Below are positions 27,788 to 37,232 of a stretch of 64,000 nt of DNA, piece by piece. A model generated the notes under the pieces. It searched no databases. It was given only the letters and a program-made list of their open reading frames with translations, and was not told where the DNA came from. Origin of the DNA: Saprospiraceae bacterium (GTDB lineage Bacteria; Bacteroidota; Bacteroidia; Chitinophagales; Saprospiraceae); contig JADKCC010000060.1 of the NCBI GenBank assembly GCA_016714785.1, positions 84,306 through 148,305 of the forward strand. Direction: 5' to 3'. The translations under genes and the position numbers were made by a program. Every line of letters starts with the position of its first letter. Position 1 is the first letter of the stretch.

Positions 27788-29650
27788 ATGAATATCAAAT
27801 ATCAACTATTATTGATTGTTACATTTTTATTCCATCAGGTGTGTATAAGTCAGGATATGTCGTCTAGACAGAATATAATCAGACAAACCAATACTAAAGC
27901 CCTGCTAGAAAAGATAAGTATTACTACAAATTATACTGATAGCATAATATCACTTGCTGAGATTCGACGAATAGCACCAACCACTGAATCCAATGGTATT
28001 AAAGGATTTTTATCTGGCTTTGATGTAAATAACCAACCTGTCTATGATTATGATGACAATTTGAATGCTGCAAAAACAAGCAAATTCGATCAACTACACA
28101 AAGGCAGTTTTAGAGTACCTAAATTGGAAGGTAATGACATAATAATAGGACATTGGGAGGCATCGGGGACACCTTTAAAAACTCACGTAGAACTACTCGA
28201 TCGGATTATCATAGGTGAGACATCTCTATCTTCAGACCACGCTACACACACGGCATGCACCATGGTAGGTTTGGGTAATAATCTAAAAGCCAAAGGTATG
28301 GCGCCAAAGTCAAAGGTAAAAGTTTACACGAGTGCCAACGACAATGTAGAAATGGCACTTTTTGCAATGGATGGCGGTATTTTGTCTAATCATTCTTATA
28401 CAAGAGCACGCGGCAATGACTTCCCTTATCTTTTAGGCGCTTATGATCAATTAGCCGCAGATTGGGATCAAATAGCCTACCACGCTCCTTACTACCTCAT
28501 AGTGAAATCAGCAGGAAATTTACTCAATGAAAGCCCAGATATAAGCAAATCGGGGTATGATTTATTGTTTAGAAATTCTTGCTCAAAAAACATCCTGACC
28601 GTAGGTTCAATAGCTGATATTGCCAATTCATCGATACCTAATAATATAACTTTAAGTCACTTTAGTAGTACTGGCCCTACTGATGATTGGCGCATTAAAC
28701 CTGATATAGTGACGAATGGGCAATTTTTGTTTTCTGCGTATGACGATCATAACCAATCATACCAAGAAAGTAGTGGAACATCCATGGCCGCGGCAGTGGC
28801 CAGTGGTGGATGCGCCTTACTGCAGGAATATTATCACAAATTATTCCAAAAATATATGCGCTCTGCCACCCTAAAAGCACTCATAATCCACACAGCAGAC
28901 GAAGCTGGAAAATTCCTGGGTCCTGATTTCCAATTTGGATGGGGCCTATTTAATGGACTCAAAGCTGTTGAATTTTTAAACAATAAAACTAGTGCGTCTT
29001 TTTTAAGTGAGGAAACGTTGATAGAAAATGAGCCTTTTGTTCTGGACTTTTATGCCGATGGATTTAATCCCGTTACTGCCACCTTGGTGTGGAATGATGT
29101 GCCCGGACCAATCACAGATGGTTTTGACAATAGATCAAGAATCCTAGTCAATGACTTAGATATTGTGATAGAGTCAGAGCGTAATGAGTCCTATTACCCA
29201 TGGATGTTTATACCTAACGATGCCTACAATAACTTTAATGTCGCAGCCACCAAAGGTATTAATGATAGAGACAATGTAGAGAAAATAAATACAGGAATAC
29301 TTCCCGAAGGACAATACAAACTAAAAATCTCACATAAAGGAATGCTTGTCACTGGTTCGCAAGAATTCTCCATTGCCGTAGATGGTGTCAATATATTTCC
29401 AAAAAGTAAGGACTTCATACTTTACCCAAATCCAAGTATCAAGGGTGATTTAAAAATTTATTTACCAGAAGATATGTATAGCCCAAATACTGATATTTAT
29501 ATCCACAATACGAATGGTCAATTGATATATCAAACGGTCTCCGATAAAAGGTTAATAGTAATTTCTGAAAAATCATTGCTGCCAGGAAAGTATATCGTAA
29601 CCATTAGAAATGATGCTACAAAAATATCAAAAATATTTATCAGCTACTAA
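27788..29650 (+). CDS. Secreted S8 (subtilisin) family protein with T9SS sorting domain
   Basis: 620-residue secreted protein with a signal peptide (residues 1 to about 20). The S8 fold shows H151 in DHATHTA, oxyanion N244 in KSAGN and nucleophile S332 in SSGTSMAAA. Where family members carry Asp in WDGG, this protein has Glu at 124 (GHWEASG). The proline that usually follows GTSMAA is alanine. A beta-sandwich follows, then a type A sorting domain from about residue 545 (LYPNPS, LPGKYIV) that targets type IX secretion. Export is confident; protease activity is uncertain because of the D-to-E change. Confidence 0.88.
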   Translation: MNIKYQLLLIVTFLFHQVCISQDMSSRQNIIRQTNTKALLEKISITTNYTDSIISLAEIRRIAPTTESNGIKGFLSGFDVNNQPVYDYDDNLNAAKTSKFDQLHKGSFRVPKLEGNDIIIGHWEASGTPLKTHVELLDRIIIGETSLSSDHATHTACTMVGLGNNLKAKGMAPKSKVKVYTSANDNVEMALFAMDGGILSNHSYTRARGNDFPYLLGAYDQLAADWDQIAYHAPYYLIVKSAGNLLNESPDISKSGYDLLFRNSCSKNILTVGSIADIANSSIPNNITLSHFSSTGPTDDWRIKPDIVTNGQFLFSAYDDHNQSYQESSGTSMAAAVASGGCALLQEYYHKLFQKYMRSATLKALIIHTADEAGKFLGPDFQFGWGLFNGLKAVEFLNNKTSASFLSEETLIENEPFVLDFYADGFNPVTATLVWNDVPGPITDGFDNRSRILVNDLDIVIESERNESYYPWMFIPNDAYNNFNVAATKGINDRDNVEKINTGILPEGQYKLKISHKGMLVTGSQEFSIAVDGVNIFPKSKDFILYPNPSIKGDLKIYLPEDMYSPNTDIYIHNTNGQLIYQTVSDKRLIVISEKSLLPGKYIVTIRNDATKISKIFISY

Positions 29651-29882
29651 AGTGTGTATAACAAATTGCATATTTTAATTATTTCCTAATGTTGAAATTA
29701 GTTAAACAAGCCCTAACAACACATATCCAACTATTTTTAACCTAGGCAGTTAGAAAAAAGGTAGGTTCCGAAATGTTAGAATGAGTGCGGTTTGAGATTT
29801 CTCCCGAAGGTCGAAATGACAGATGTATTGGAGACGAGGGTGCGGCTTACGCCTAACGAGGGTCTATTTAGTTCTGTTTAAG
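29651..29882. other. Intergenic region with degenerate repeat fragments
   Basis: Holds no ORF. TCTCCCGAAGGTCGAAATGA (29799-29818) resembles the TTCGAAATGACC words in the 39.9-40.1 kb repeat region. Confidence 0.4.
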
Positions 29883-30440
29883 CTAAAACGCCATGCATCT
29901 ATGTTGTTGCATGGCGTGTAATTTAGTGTTACTAACTAATTTACCAAAACCAAATTTCGAAAATTGAAAAAATGCTGTATCTTCCCAAGATCGAAAGTGT
30001 ATTGTTATCTTAACATTGCCTTCTAACTTAATACTAACTTCATTTAAAAGTCTAATATTAACTTTTGAATAATGGTCTATATCATAATAACTTAGTGTTT
30101 GATACTCATCAATTTGCAAATTATTGAATGTTAATTCTTCTATAAGTATTGAATCATCCAAAATATTGGCTTGGTAATAGATATAGCTTAATTCCCACCC
30201 TTTGATTTGCTCAACAGTAATTATTGGGAACCCAAAATCTACACCTACATGAAAAAAATCAACAAATCTAAACTGCACAAAATATAAAACTTTTTCTTTG
30301 TAAGTTTTATTTTCAAAAATTATAGTGAATTTTCTATCTAAATTGGCAACAATATTCGAATTAATAACATCCGACAATTTAATCTTGGGAAGTCCAACAA
30401 ATCCCTTAAGACTTAAATTATTTGAGTTATATGCTTCCAA
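29883..30440 (-). CDS. Hypothetical protein
   Basis: 185 residues if the TTG at 30440 is the start; no ATG is available. I recognise no family. The sequence is rich in Phe, Tyr and Ile with alternating hydrophobic residues and has no signal peptide or long membrane helix. The C-terminus (HAMQQHRCMAF) is encoded by a terminator hairpin and the stop lies in its U-run, which suggests the original stop was lost or the frame is a remnant. It lies apart from neighbours, downstream of a repeat-bearing gap. Confidence 0.4.
   Translation of the reverse strand: MEAYNSNNLSLKGFVGLPKIKLSDVINSNIVANLDRKFTIIFENKTYKEKVLYFVQFRFVDFFHVGVDFGFPIITVEQIKGWELSYIYYQANILDDSILIEELTFNNLQIDEYQTLSYYDIDHYSKVNIRLLNEVSIKLEGNVKITIHFRSWEDTAFFQFSKFGFGKLVSNTKLHAMQQHRCMAF
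29884..29917 (-). terminator. Intrinsic terminator overlapping the end of the 29.9 kb ORF
   Basis: 10-bp arms ACGCCATGCA and TGCATGGCGT with a 10-nt loop are followed on the minus strand by TTTTAG. The stem-loop encodes the last residues of the upstream ORF. Confidence 0.65.
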
Positions 30441-30693
30441 AAGGCATCATTTACATATTTTCTAAAAATATTTCATTGATAAAACTGATTTGCAAATTTT
30501 ATAAATTTCAAGATTTTCATATACCTACTTACTTTGCATTTGGATAGTGATATTCCGATGGTCGCAGATTGTATCTGAGATCCTATATTTTACGAATTTG
30601 CAATTCATGACAGTTTAAGCTTAAGGTTTACTAGACCATAAAATGACAATACAAAGATAGTATAAGATTTTTATTCATTAGCTATATAGTTAG
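30441..30693. other. Intergenic region with a degenerate hairpin repeat
   Basis: No gene. Positions 30555-30612 align with the hairpin repeats at 39.74 and 40.57 kb (CCGATGGTCG start, GAATTTGCAATTC end). The stem arms differ (CAGAT/ATCTG instead of GAAGTT/AACTTC) but still pair. Confidence 0.55.
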
Positions 30694-30731
30694 ATGAAAA
30701 AGCGCATCACATGTATTTGTTGTGATGCGCT
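30694..30731 (-). terminator. Intrinsic terminator of the lipoprotein pair
   Basis: Perfect 11-bp arms AGCGCATCACA and TGTGATGCGCT with a 9-nt loop (30701-30731) are followed on the minus strand by TTTTTC. It lies 60 bp beyond the 135-residue lipoprotein gene. Confidence 0.8.
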
Positions 30732-30790
30732 AAGGATTGACATGGTTTAATAATGCATTAAAATTGCTTAGTGTATGGGATCAATTATAA

Positions 30791-31198
30791 TCAATAACTT
30801 AACTGAATTTTGTATGTTGGTAGAGAATCCAAATTATTTGGAATAATCGTAGATAAATCATTATACGATAATGTCGTGTTCACAATCCCGTTTTTTAAAA
30901 TTTTAATTCGCTTAGAATCAAATCCGTCATGTATATTAAATTTTCTGCCATGCAACTCAGAATATCCTCCTCTAACTTCAAAGAGGGTTACCTTAAAGGT
31001 CAAAGTTGTATCTGTTGAATAAAAAATATTACTTTTTCCCGCTAAGATATTTATTTCAATAGTATCGACAGTATTAACTTTATTGATTGATAAATAGAAA
31101 GTTTTATTAGATGATAAAGTTTCTATCTGCTTGCAACTTTGAAAAAATATCAAATACAATGATATAAGAACCCCAAAAATTGCATTCTTCATAAACAA
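30791..31198 (-). CDS. Small putative lipoprotein
   Basis: 135 residues with a lipoprotein signal (hydrophobic IFGVLISLYLIFFQ, then lipobox QSC, acylated Cys at about residue 22). The mature part of about 113 residues has beta-strand-like alternation and no motif I recognise. It overlaps the upstream 711-residue lipoprotein gene by 10 bp and shares its terminator, so the two are probably made together. A second ATG two codons in is an alternative start. Confidence 0.7.
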   Translation of the reverse strand: MFMKNAIFGVLISLYLIFFQSCKQIETLSSNKTFYLSINKVNTVDTIEINILAGKSNIFYSTDTTLTFKVTLFEVRGGYSELHGRKFNIHDGFDSKRIKILKNGIVNTTLSYNDLSTIIPNNLDSLPTYKIQLSY

Positions 31199-33324
31199 AT
31201 GGCATTGATAAATTCTGAAAAAGAGTCACTATTTGTTAAGTGCTGAAGTGGAGTTAAGCCATGAAATTCTTCTTCCCAAATGTAAGCCCAATCTCCAGCG
31301 ATATAATATAAATGAAACATCTCGTGTATCATCGTTGCAGATCTTTCTTGGTCATCGAGTACATTCCAATAATTTGGGTTACATAAGTGAATATTTGTAA
31401 ATTGAATTGCAGGGTAGGACCAAGCCAATGTAGAATTGCCACAATTTAAATCCGATTCATACGCAGTATTAATACTTTGAAACTTTATCCATTGGCATAA
31501 TGTTTTTATAAACGATACAGCATTTTTTGAGTCAGTGTTAAAACTGGATACTAGGGCATTCTTAATGGTGGCATCAGAGCCATTATAATTTTTCAATTTA
31601 TTTATTGCACAATCAAGCATTTGTTTTGCCCTTTCATGATCTAAAAAAACTATGCCTGCTTCTCCAACACTACAGTTTTTACATTTACCTCCTCCATCAG
31701 ATCCACAATCACTTCCAGAAAGGAATTTCAATTTATCTGCTTCATTTGTTATTCCCAAAATTTCAAAGATTTCTTTCGAATCATCTAATTCCTTTGATGT
31801 TATATAATCCACTCCATCTAAAGCAGCTTCCAGTCCACTCATACTCAAATCACCTTCTTCACAAAGCCCCAAAAATATGGCATCTTTATCGATAGCATCA
31901 CCCGTACATGGATTGGTCAGTTCAGTATTTTTGTAAAAATCTAAGAGTGCAGCTTTTTCAGCTTCATTAACTCCAATAGGGCCACCAGGTTCTGCTGGTT
32001 TTAGGCATTCGGCTATTTGTTTTTTAAAACATAAAGTTTGTTCATCAGCATTCAATATATCATCACCTGATAGACCTAATAGATTTTTCATATCCATTTG
32101 GTCATCAGACCCTTTAATTTCTCTAACTTTCCCAATTCCAAAAAAATTATCAATCACTGGATAAATATAAGAGATATTTAAATTTTTAATTTCTTCTAAA
32201 TACTTTTTTATTAACTGCCCAGGGTACACTGCCAAATGAAAGGATGCTGATTGACAAATATTTTCAAGAGCTTTATTTTTTGCATTATTTTTAATTTCTG
32301 CACTATTGTTAGTACAGGGTAGTTTAATATCTGTTATCATGCTGTACAATTCTTTAAAATAGTAACCAAACTCTTGACCTTGATGAGCATAACATGATAG
32401 GCATTTTAATTGCGGATCAGATTTAGATTTATTAAAAATCTCATTGTCAACCAAAAGCGCATTATAACATCCACAAGTTTCAATTTTTTCTTGTAAATTG
32501 GCTTTTGCAGCACTTGATAAAGTGGTACCAAATACTTTTGTAATAAAATCTTCACATCCTTTAGCTGTCGTTAGTTTAACATCACAATTGGCATAACCAC
32601 CTTTGGGATTAAAATAACTATTATAAAGGTGTAACCGAGTGTTACTTATACCCGACCCACCACCAGAAGATCCTGACCCACCAAGATTGCCACCTCCGCT
32701 ACCTCCTCCACCAAAGGAGCCCCAATCTATATCATTGTCCCATCCATCTGAGCCTGTAATACCATCATCTTTTTTAGACCACTGTCCTCTTTTCATATTT
32801 CCTCCAAATCCAGGGCATTTAATTCTAGGTTTAGATGAAAAAACAATATCTAATGAGTCATTTTCAATATCATTTTCCCACAATAAATAGTCTTGCAAAA
32901 TGTATTTTGTATGATTATCATAAGTAAAAGATATAAATATATTTTTTCTTTCAAAGGTTCCATCATTTACAATTGGTGTAATTCTTAGAATTTCGTTATT
33001 AAAAGTTTGAATTATAGTTGCTCCCCAAACAGGTACTCCACAATTATATTGACCATTTTTTTTGTCAATAAAGCGTTCAAAAGAAGCCATTTGAAAAAGC
33101 AACTCATCTTTATCCCAAAATTCAGTTCCTAAACAGTCTAAATTAGGGAATCCAGCAATTGGTTTTCGATATTCCAGAAACCCATTTTGATGACTATTGT
33201 CAGTCCTATTTTCTAATATATTGTGGTTTGATTTATCAAAATCCCCTTCCTCCCTCTGACACCCACTCAAAAACAATAACATCCCTGCCATCAGTACGTA
33301 AAAAAATAATTTAAAAATTTTCAT
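31189..33324 (-). CDS. Putative lipoprotein with a C-terminal zincin-like HExxH motif
   Basis: 711 residues. The lipobox LSGC has its Cys at about residue 22. A Gly/Ser-rich linker lies at about residues 205-226. Further on are Cys-pair motifs (CLSC, CKNC). Near the C-terminus MIHEMFHLYY contains HExxH, the zinc and catalytic motif of zincin metallopeptidases. The third zinc ligand is not obvious. Peptidase function is inferred from this motif and a hydrophobic context only. It forms a two-gene unit with the small lipoprotein downstream. Confidence 0.65.
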   Translation of the reverse strand: MKIFKLFFYVLMAGMLLFLSGCQREEGDFDKSNHNILENRTDNSHQNGFLEYRKPIAGFPNLDCLGTEFWDKDELLFQMASFERFIDKKNGQYNCGVPVWGATIIQTFNNEILRITPIVNDGTFERKNIFISFTYDNHTKYILQDYLLWENDIENDSLDIVFSSKPRIKCPGFGGNMKRGQWSKKDDGITGSDGWDNDIDWGSFGGGGSGGGNLGGSGSSGGGSGISNTRLHLYNSYFNPKGGYANCDVKLTTAKGCEDFITKVFGTTLSSAAKANLQEKIETCGCYNALLVDNEIFNKSKSDPQLKCLSCYAHQGQEFGYYFKELYSMITDIKLPCTNNSAEIKNNAKNKALENICQSASFHLAVYPGQLIKKYLEEIKNLNISYIYPVIDNFFGIGKVREIKGSDDQMDMKNLLGLSGDDILNADEQTLCFKKQIAECLKPAEPGGPIGVNEAEKAALLDFYKNTELTNPCTGDAIDKDAIFLGLCEEGDLSMSGLEAALDGVDYITSKELDDSKEIFEILGITNEADKLKFLSGSDCGSDGGGKCKNCSVGEAGIVFLDHERAKQMLDCAINKLKNYNGSDATIKNALVSSFNTDSKNAVSFIKTLCQWIKFQSINTAYESDLNCGNSTLAWSYPAIQFTNIHLCNPNYWNVLDDQERSATMIHEMFHLYYIAGDWAYIWEEEFHGLTPLQHLTNSDSFSEFINAICL

Positions 33325-33760
33325 CGTAAAGATAATTTAATAAAATGGTTTAATTATAGAAATCAATAGGAAAGTTGCGCACCTTATCCGAGATTTCTTA
33401 TCACGGCAAAGATTGTTTTTTTTTTTTTTACAATATCAAAATAATTATGGGTTAATTTTGGTATATTTATTTTTATATATCGTAGTGGCATGGCATTACA
33501 TTGTTTGTATAATGCGATTTATCATATATAAGGTATCTGTAATTTATTTTTGCAGTTGTTTTGGCGTTATGATTATCATTTTATGATCTCAGATCACTTT
33601 TCACAGAGCGCAGAGCCCGGATCACTGACCACAGATCGATAGCACTCAAAAATTGGTTACTCAAATAAGCAGTCCAATGTTAAGAATTTCTATAAATGGT
33701 CATTATATTATAAAATACCTAAAAAATATCGCATTTTTGCCCCTGAAGTAATGAATCATC
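33325..33760. other. Intergenic region, no gene seen
   Basis: AT-rich spacer between divergent units. It contains a 14-base T tract near 33416-33429, prone to slippage, and short GATC-containing words around 33580-33640, but no ORF, hairpin or convincing promoter for ppk1. Confidence 0.5.
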
Positions 33761-35848
33761 ATGGCTAAGTATATACATCGAGATGTAAGTTGGTTGTCAT
33801 TCAACTATAGAGTGCTGCAAGAGGCTATGGATCCATCCGTACCATTGCTCGAAAGATTAAAATTTCTTGCGATATATTCTTCCAATTTGGATGAATTCTT
33901 CCGAATTAGGGTTGCCAATCATCGCAATTTGGCAAGGGCAGATAAGTCCACCTTAAAAAACTTTGTGTTCTCACCAGAAATTATACTAAAAGAGATACTC
34001 AATATTGCCAATGAACAACAAAAACAATTCAGTACCATCTTTGAAAAAAGTATATTGCCAGAGCTGAAGAAAAATGGTGTTCAAATCGTGTCTTGGCGAA
34101 ATCTAAACAAAGAACAAGTAGAATTTGTAGATACCTATTTTAATGAATACTTATTGCCCTTTGTCCAGCCTGTCATCCTTGCTGGGAAAAAGATTAAGCC
34201 ATTTCTAAACAATGGTGCGTTATATCTGGCTTTACATCTTCACACCAAAGATATATCCAAACCAGTCTCCGAATATGCCATTGTCAAGATACCTTCAGAT
34301 CATTTATCGAGATTTGTAGAGTTACCTTGCAAAATAGCAGGTGTAAAACAAGTCCTAATGCTCGATGATGCCGTGCGACACAGTGTCCGGTTGATATTTC
34401 CTGGCTACGATATTCAAGATTCTTACTCTATCAAATTGACAAGAGATGCCGAGCTATATATAGACGATGAATATACTGGTGATCTGCTTTCTAAAATCAA
34501 AAAGAGTCTCAATAAAAGAAGTATTGGGATCGCATCAAGAATGGTATATGATAGGGCGATGCCCAAACATTTTTTACAATACTTGATGAATGTCTTTGAA
34601 ATAGATGAATTAGACTTATTGCCAGAGGGTAGATACCATAACAATTCTGATTTTTTTAAATTCCCTACTTTCAATCTTACACACTTTAAAGATCCTATCC
34701 TACCTCCTGTGAAAATAAGTGAAATGGAGGATGCTGAGTCCATATTTGATAAAATCCGGGAGAAAGACCAATTGATTCATATACCTTATCATAGTTATGA
34801 ACCAGTGATTCGATTTTTTGAAGATGCCGCAAAAGACCCTGATGTCACGCATATCAAGATCATCCAATATAGAGTGGCGAAAGTATCTCGTATCATGATG
34901 GCCATCAAAAATGCTGTAAAAAATGGCAAACAAGTAAGTACATTCATAGAGGTAAAAGCCAGATTTGACGAAGAGGCCAACCTCAAATGGGGAGAAGAGT
35001 TAGAACAAGCAGGTGTCAGTGTATATTATAGTATGCCAGGCTTTAAGGTACATTCTAAATTGGCCCTCGTACGTAGATTAGAAAATGGGAAACCTAATCT
35101 GTACGCATATCTTGGTACAGGCAATTTTCACGAAGATACGGCCAAACTGTACACAGATTTTGGAATATTTACCAATGACAAACGGCTCACTGCTGAGGTC
35201 GCACGAATTTTCACCTTTTTGGAAACCAAACAAAGACCTACTCAACCATTCGAATATCTAGGTGTAGGCCTTTTCAACCTCAAAGAAAAATTCATCTCCC
35301 TGATCAAAAGAGAAACCGAAAATGCTAAAAAAGGTAAAAAAGCCAGAATGATTTTAAAGATGAATAGTCTTCAGGATGAAGAAATCATCAACTATCTGTA
35401 CGATGCTTCCAAAGCTGGTGTAAGAATAAAACTTATCATTCGTGGTATATGCTCTCTGGTACCTGGACAAAAAGGATTGAGCGAAAACATAGAAGCCATA
35501 TCTATTGTGGATAGATTTTTAGAACATTCGAGAGTATTTATCTTCCATAATGAAGGCGATCCAGAAGTGTATTTATCTTCAGCAGACTGGATGGTACGCA
35601 ATCTTCATTTTCGAGTGGAAACGGTATTCCCTATACTCGATCCTGATATAGCCAAAACGATCATAACCTGTATGAACATCCAACTCAATGACAATGTAAA
35701 ATCTAGAATTTTAGATATCAAATTGTCCAATAAATACAAAAAAAATACGGATGATATTGCTGTGAGAAGTCAAATAGAGACTTATTATTATATAAAGAGG
35801 AGAGAAGAATCGATCTCTCAAGCCGAAAACCAACAAGAAAACCCATAG
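33761..35848 (+). CDS. ppk1: Polyphosphate kinase 1
   Basis: 695-residue PPK1, which polymerises the gamma phosphate of ATP into polyphosphate. The N-terminal domain opens with RDVSWLSFNYRVLQEA and SSNLDEFFRIRV. The catalytic phospholipase-D-like domains carry GFKVHSKLALV (phosphorylated His) and, later, FIFHNEGDPEVYLSSADWM. The AYLGTGNFHE block is typical. It is followed after 2 bp by purB, suggesting one transcript. Confidence 0.96.
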   Translation: MAKYIHRDVSWLSFNYRVLQEAMDPSVPLLERLKFLAIYSSNLDEFFRIRVANHRNLARADKSTLKNFVFSPEIILKEILNIANEQQKQFSTIFEKSILPELKKNGVQIVSWRNLNKEQVEFVDTYFNEYLLPFVQPVILAGKKIKPFLNNGALYLALHLHTKDISKPVSEYAIVKIPSDHLSRFVELPCKIAGVKQVLMLDDAVRHSVRLIFPGYDIQDSYSIKLTRDAELYIDDEYTGDLLSKIKKSLNKRSIGIASRMVYDRAMPKHFLQYLMNVFEIDELDLLPEGRYHNNSDFFKFPTFNLTHFKDPILPPVKISEMEDAESIFDKIREKDQLIHIPYHSYEPVIRFFEDAAKDPDVTHIKIIQYRVAKVSRIMMAIKNAVKNGKQVSTFIEVKARFDEEANLKWGEELEQAGVSVYYSMPGFKVHSKLALVRRLENGKPNLYAYLGTGNFHEDTAKLYTDFGIFTNDKRLTAEVARIFTFLETKQRPTQPFEYLGVGLFNLKEKFISLIKRETENAKKGKKARMILKMNSLQDEEIINYLYDASKAGVRIKLIIRGICSLVPGQKGLSENIEAISIVDRFLEHSRVFIFHNEGDPEVYLSSADWMVRNLHFRVETVFPILDPDIAKTIITCMNIQLNDNVKSRILDIKLSNKYKKNTDDIAVRSQIETYYYIKRREESISQAENQQENP

Positions 35849-35850
35849 TT

Positions 35851-37182
35851 ATGCTTACCGCTTTATCCCCATTGGACGGACGATATGAGTCTGTGACTTC
35901 TTCCCTTTCTGATTACTTCTCAGAATATGCTCTAATAAGATATAGAGTCAAAGTTGAAATAGAATATTTAAAGGCTCTCATCCTATTACCATTGCCAGAA
36001 CTTAATGATCTACCAAAAGATACACTAGATATCTTGGACAATATATTTATAAACATGGATTTGGCAGCCGCAGAAAAAATAAAAGCCACTGAAAAAGTCA
36101 CCAATCATGACGTTAAAGCAGTAGAATACTACATCAAGGAGCAATTAGATTTATATGGATTAAGTAAATACAAGGAGTTTGTACATTTTGGACTTACTTC
36201 ACAAGATATAAACAACACAGCATTTCCGCTCATGCTAAAACATGCGTTGCATCAAATACTAATGCCTCAATTGGACCAAATATGGCAATCCATCCTCCAA
36301 AAATCAAAAGAATATAGTGGGATTCCGATGTTAGCTAGAACACACGGACAGGCAGCATCTCCTACCACCTTGGGAAAAGAAATGGCCGTTTATGCTGAAA
36401 GATTGGAAGATGAAATACAAATGCTGCATTCACAAAGAATTAAATGCAAATTTGGAGGTGCTACTGGAAATTTCAATGCTCATAAAGTAAGTTATCCAAC
36501 TATAGATTGGCCTGGTTTTGCGGATGAATTTACACAAAACTTAGGTATTTACCGATCAAAAAACACCACTCAAATCGCTCATTATGATGATGTTGCTGCT
36601 ATTTGTCACAACATTATGAGAATCAATACTATTCTGATCGACTTCTGTAGAGATATGTGGACTTATATTTCTATGGATTATTTCAAGCAAAAAACCAAAG
36701 CGGGAGAAATAGGTTCATCAGCCATGCCACATAAGGTCAATCCCATAGACTTCGAAAATGCTGAAGGTAATCTTGGTATGGCCAATGCAGTTTTTGGCTT
36801 TTTGGCAGATAAACTCCCCATTTCAAGATTGCAAAGAGACTTAACAGATTCTACCGTACTTCGCAATTTAGGTGTTCCATTTGGCCACTCCTTAATAGCT
36901 TTAAAATCAATAGGCAAAGGCATAGAAAAGTTGGTACTCAATGAAGCACAACTGTATGAAGATCTGGAGAAAAATTGGGCTGTAGTAGCAGAAGCCATTC
37001 AAAATATCCTAAGGCGAGAGATGTATCCTTCACCCTACGAGGCACTCAAAGAACTCACACGAGGCAAAGCTGGTATCTCTAAAGTTGATATTCATCAATT
37101 TGTGGAATCATTGAAAGTATCAGAATCAGTGAAGGCAGAACTTTTGGCAATTACGCCGCACAATTATGTTGGGTATTTTTAA
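35851..37182 (+). CDS. purB: Adenylosuccinate lyase
   Basis: 443-residue member of the fumarase/aspartase superfamily, catalysing two fumarate-releasing steps of purine synthesis. The signature GSSAMPHKVNP lies at about residue 290. ARTHGQAASPTTLGKE and TSQDINNTA are also conserved. It begins LTALSPLDGRYES, as in the E. coli-type enzyme. The start is 2 bp after ppk1. It ends 50 bp before the remnant of a broken beta-barrel gene on the other strand. Confidence 0.96.
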   Translation: MLTALSPLDGRYESVTSSLSDYFSEYALIRYRVKVEIEYLKALILLPLPELNDLPKDTLDILDNIFINMDLAAAEKIKATEKVTNHDVKAVEYYIKEQLDLYGLSKYKEFVHFGLTSQDINNTAFPLMLKHALHQILMPQLDQIWQSILQKSKEYSGIPMLARTHGQAASPTTLGKEMAVYAERLEDEIQMLHSQRIKCKFGGATGNFNAHKVSYPTIDWPGFADEFTQNLGIYRSKNTTQIAHYDDVAAICHNIMRINTILIDFCRDMWTYISMDYFKQKTKAGEIGSSAMPHKVNPIDFENAEGNLGMANAVFGFLADKLPISRLQRDLTDSTVLRNLGVPFGHSLIALKSIGKGIEKLVLNEAQLYEDLEKNWAVVAEAIQNILRREMYPSPYEALKELTRGKAGISKVDIHQFVESLKVSESVKAELLAITPHNYVGYF

Positions 37183-37232
37183 TAGGGTGAGTGGTGAGCG
37201 CTTGATCGAGAAATCAGTGATCTGATATACAA

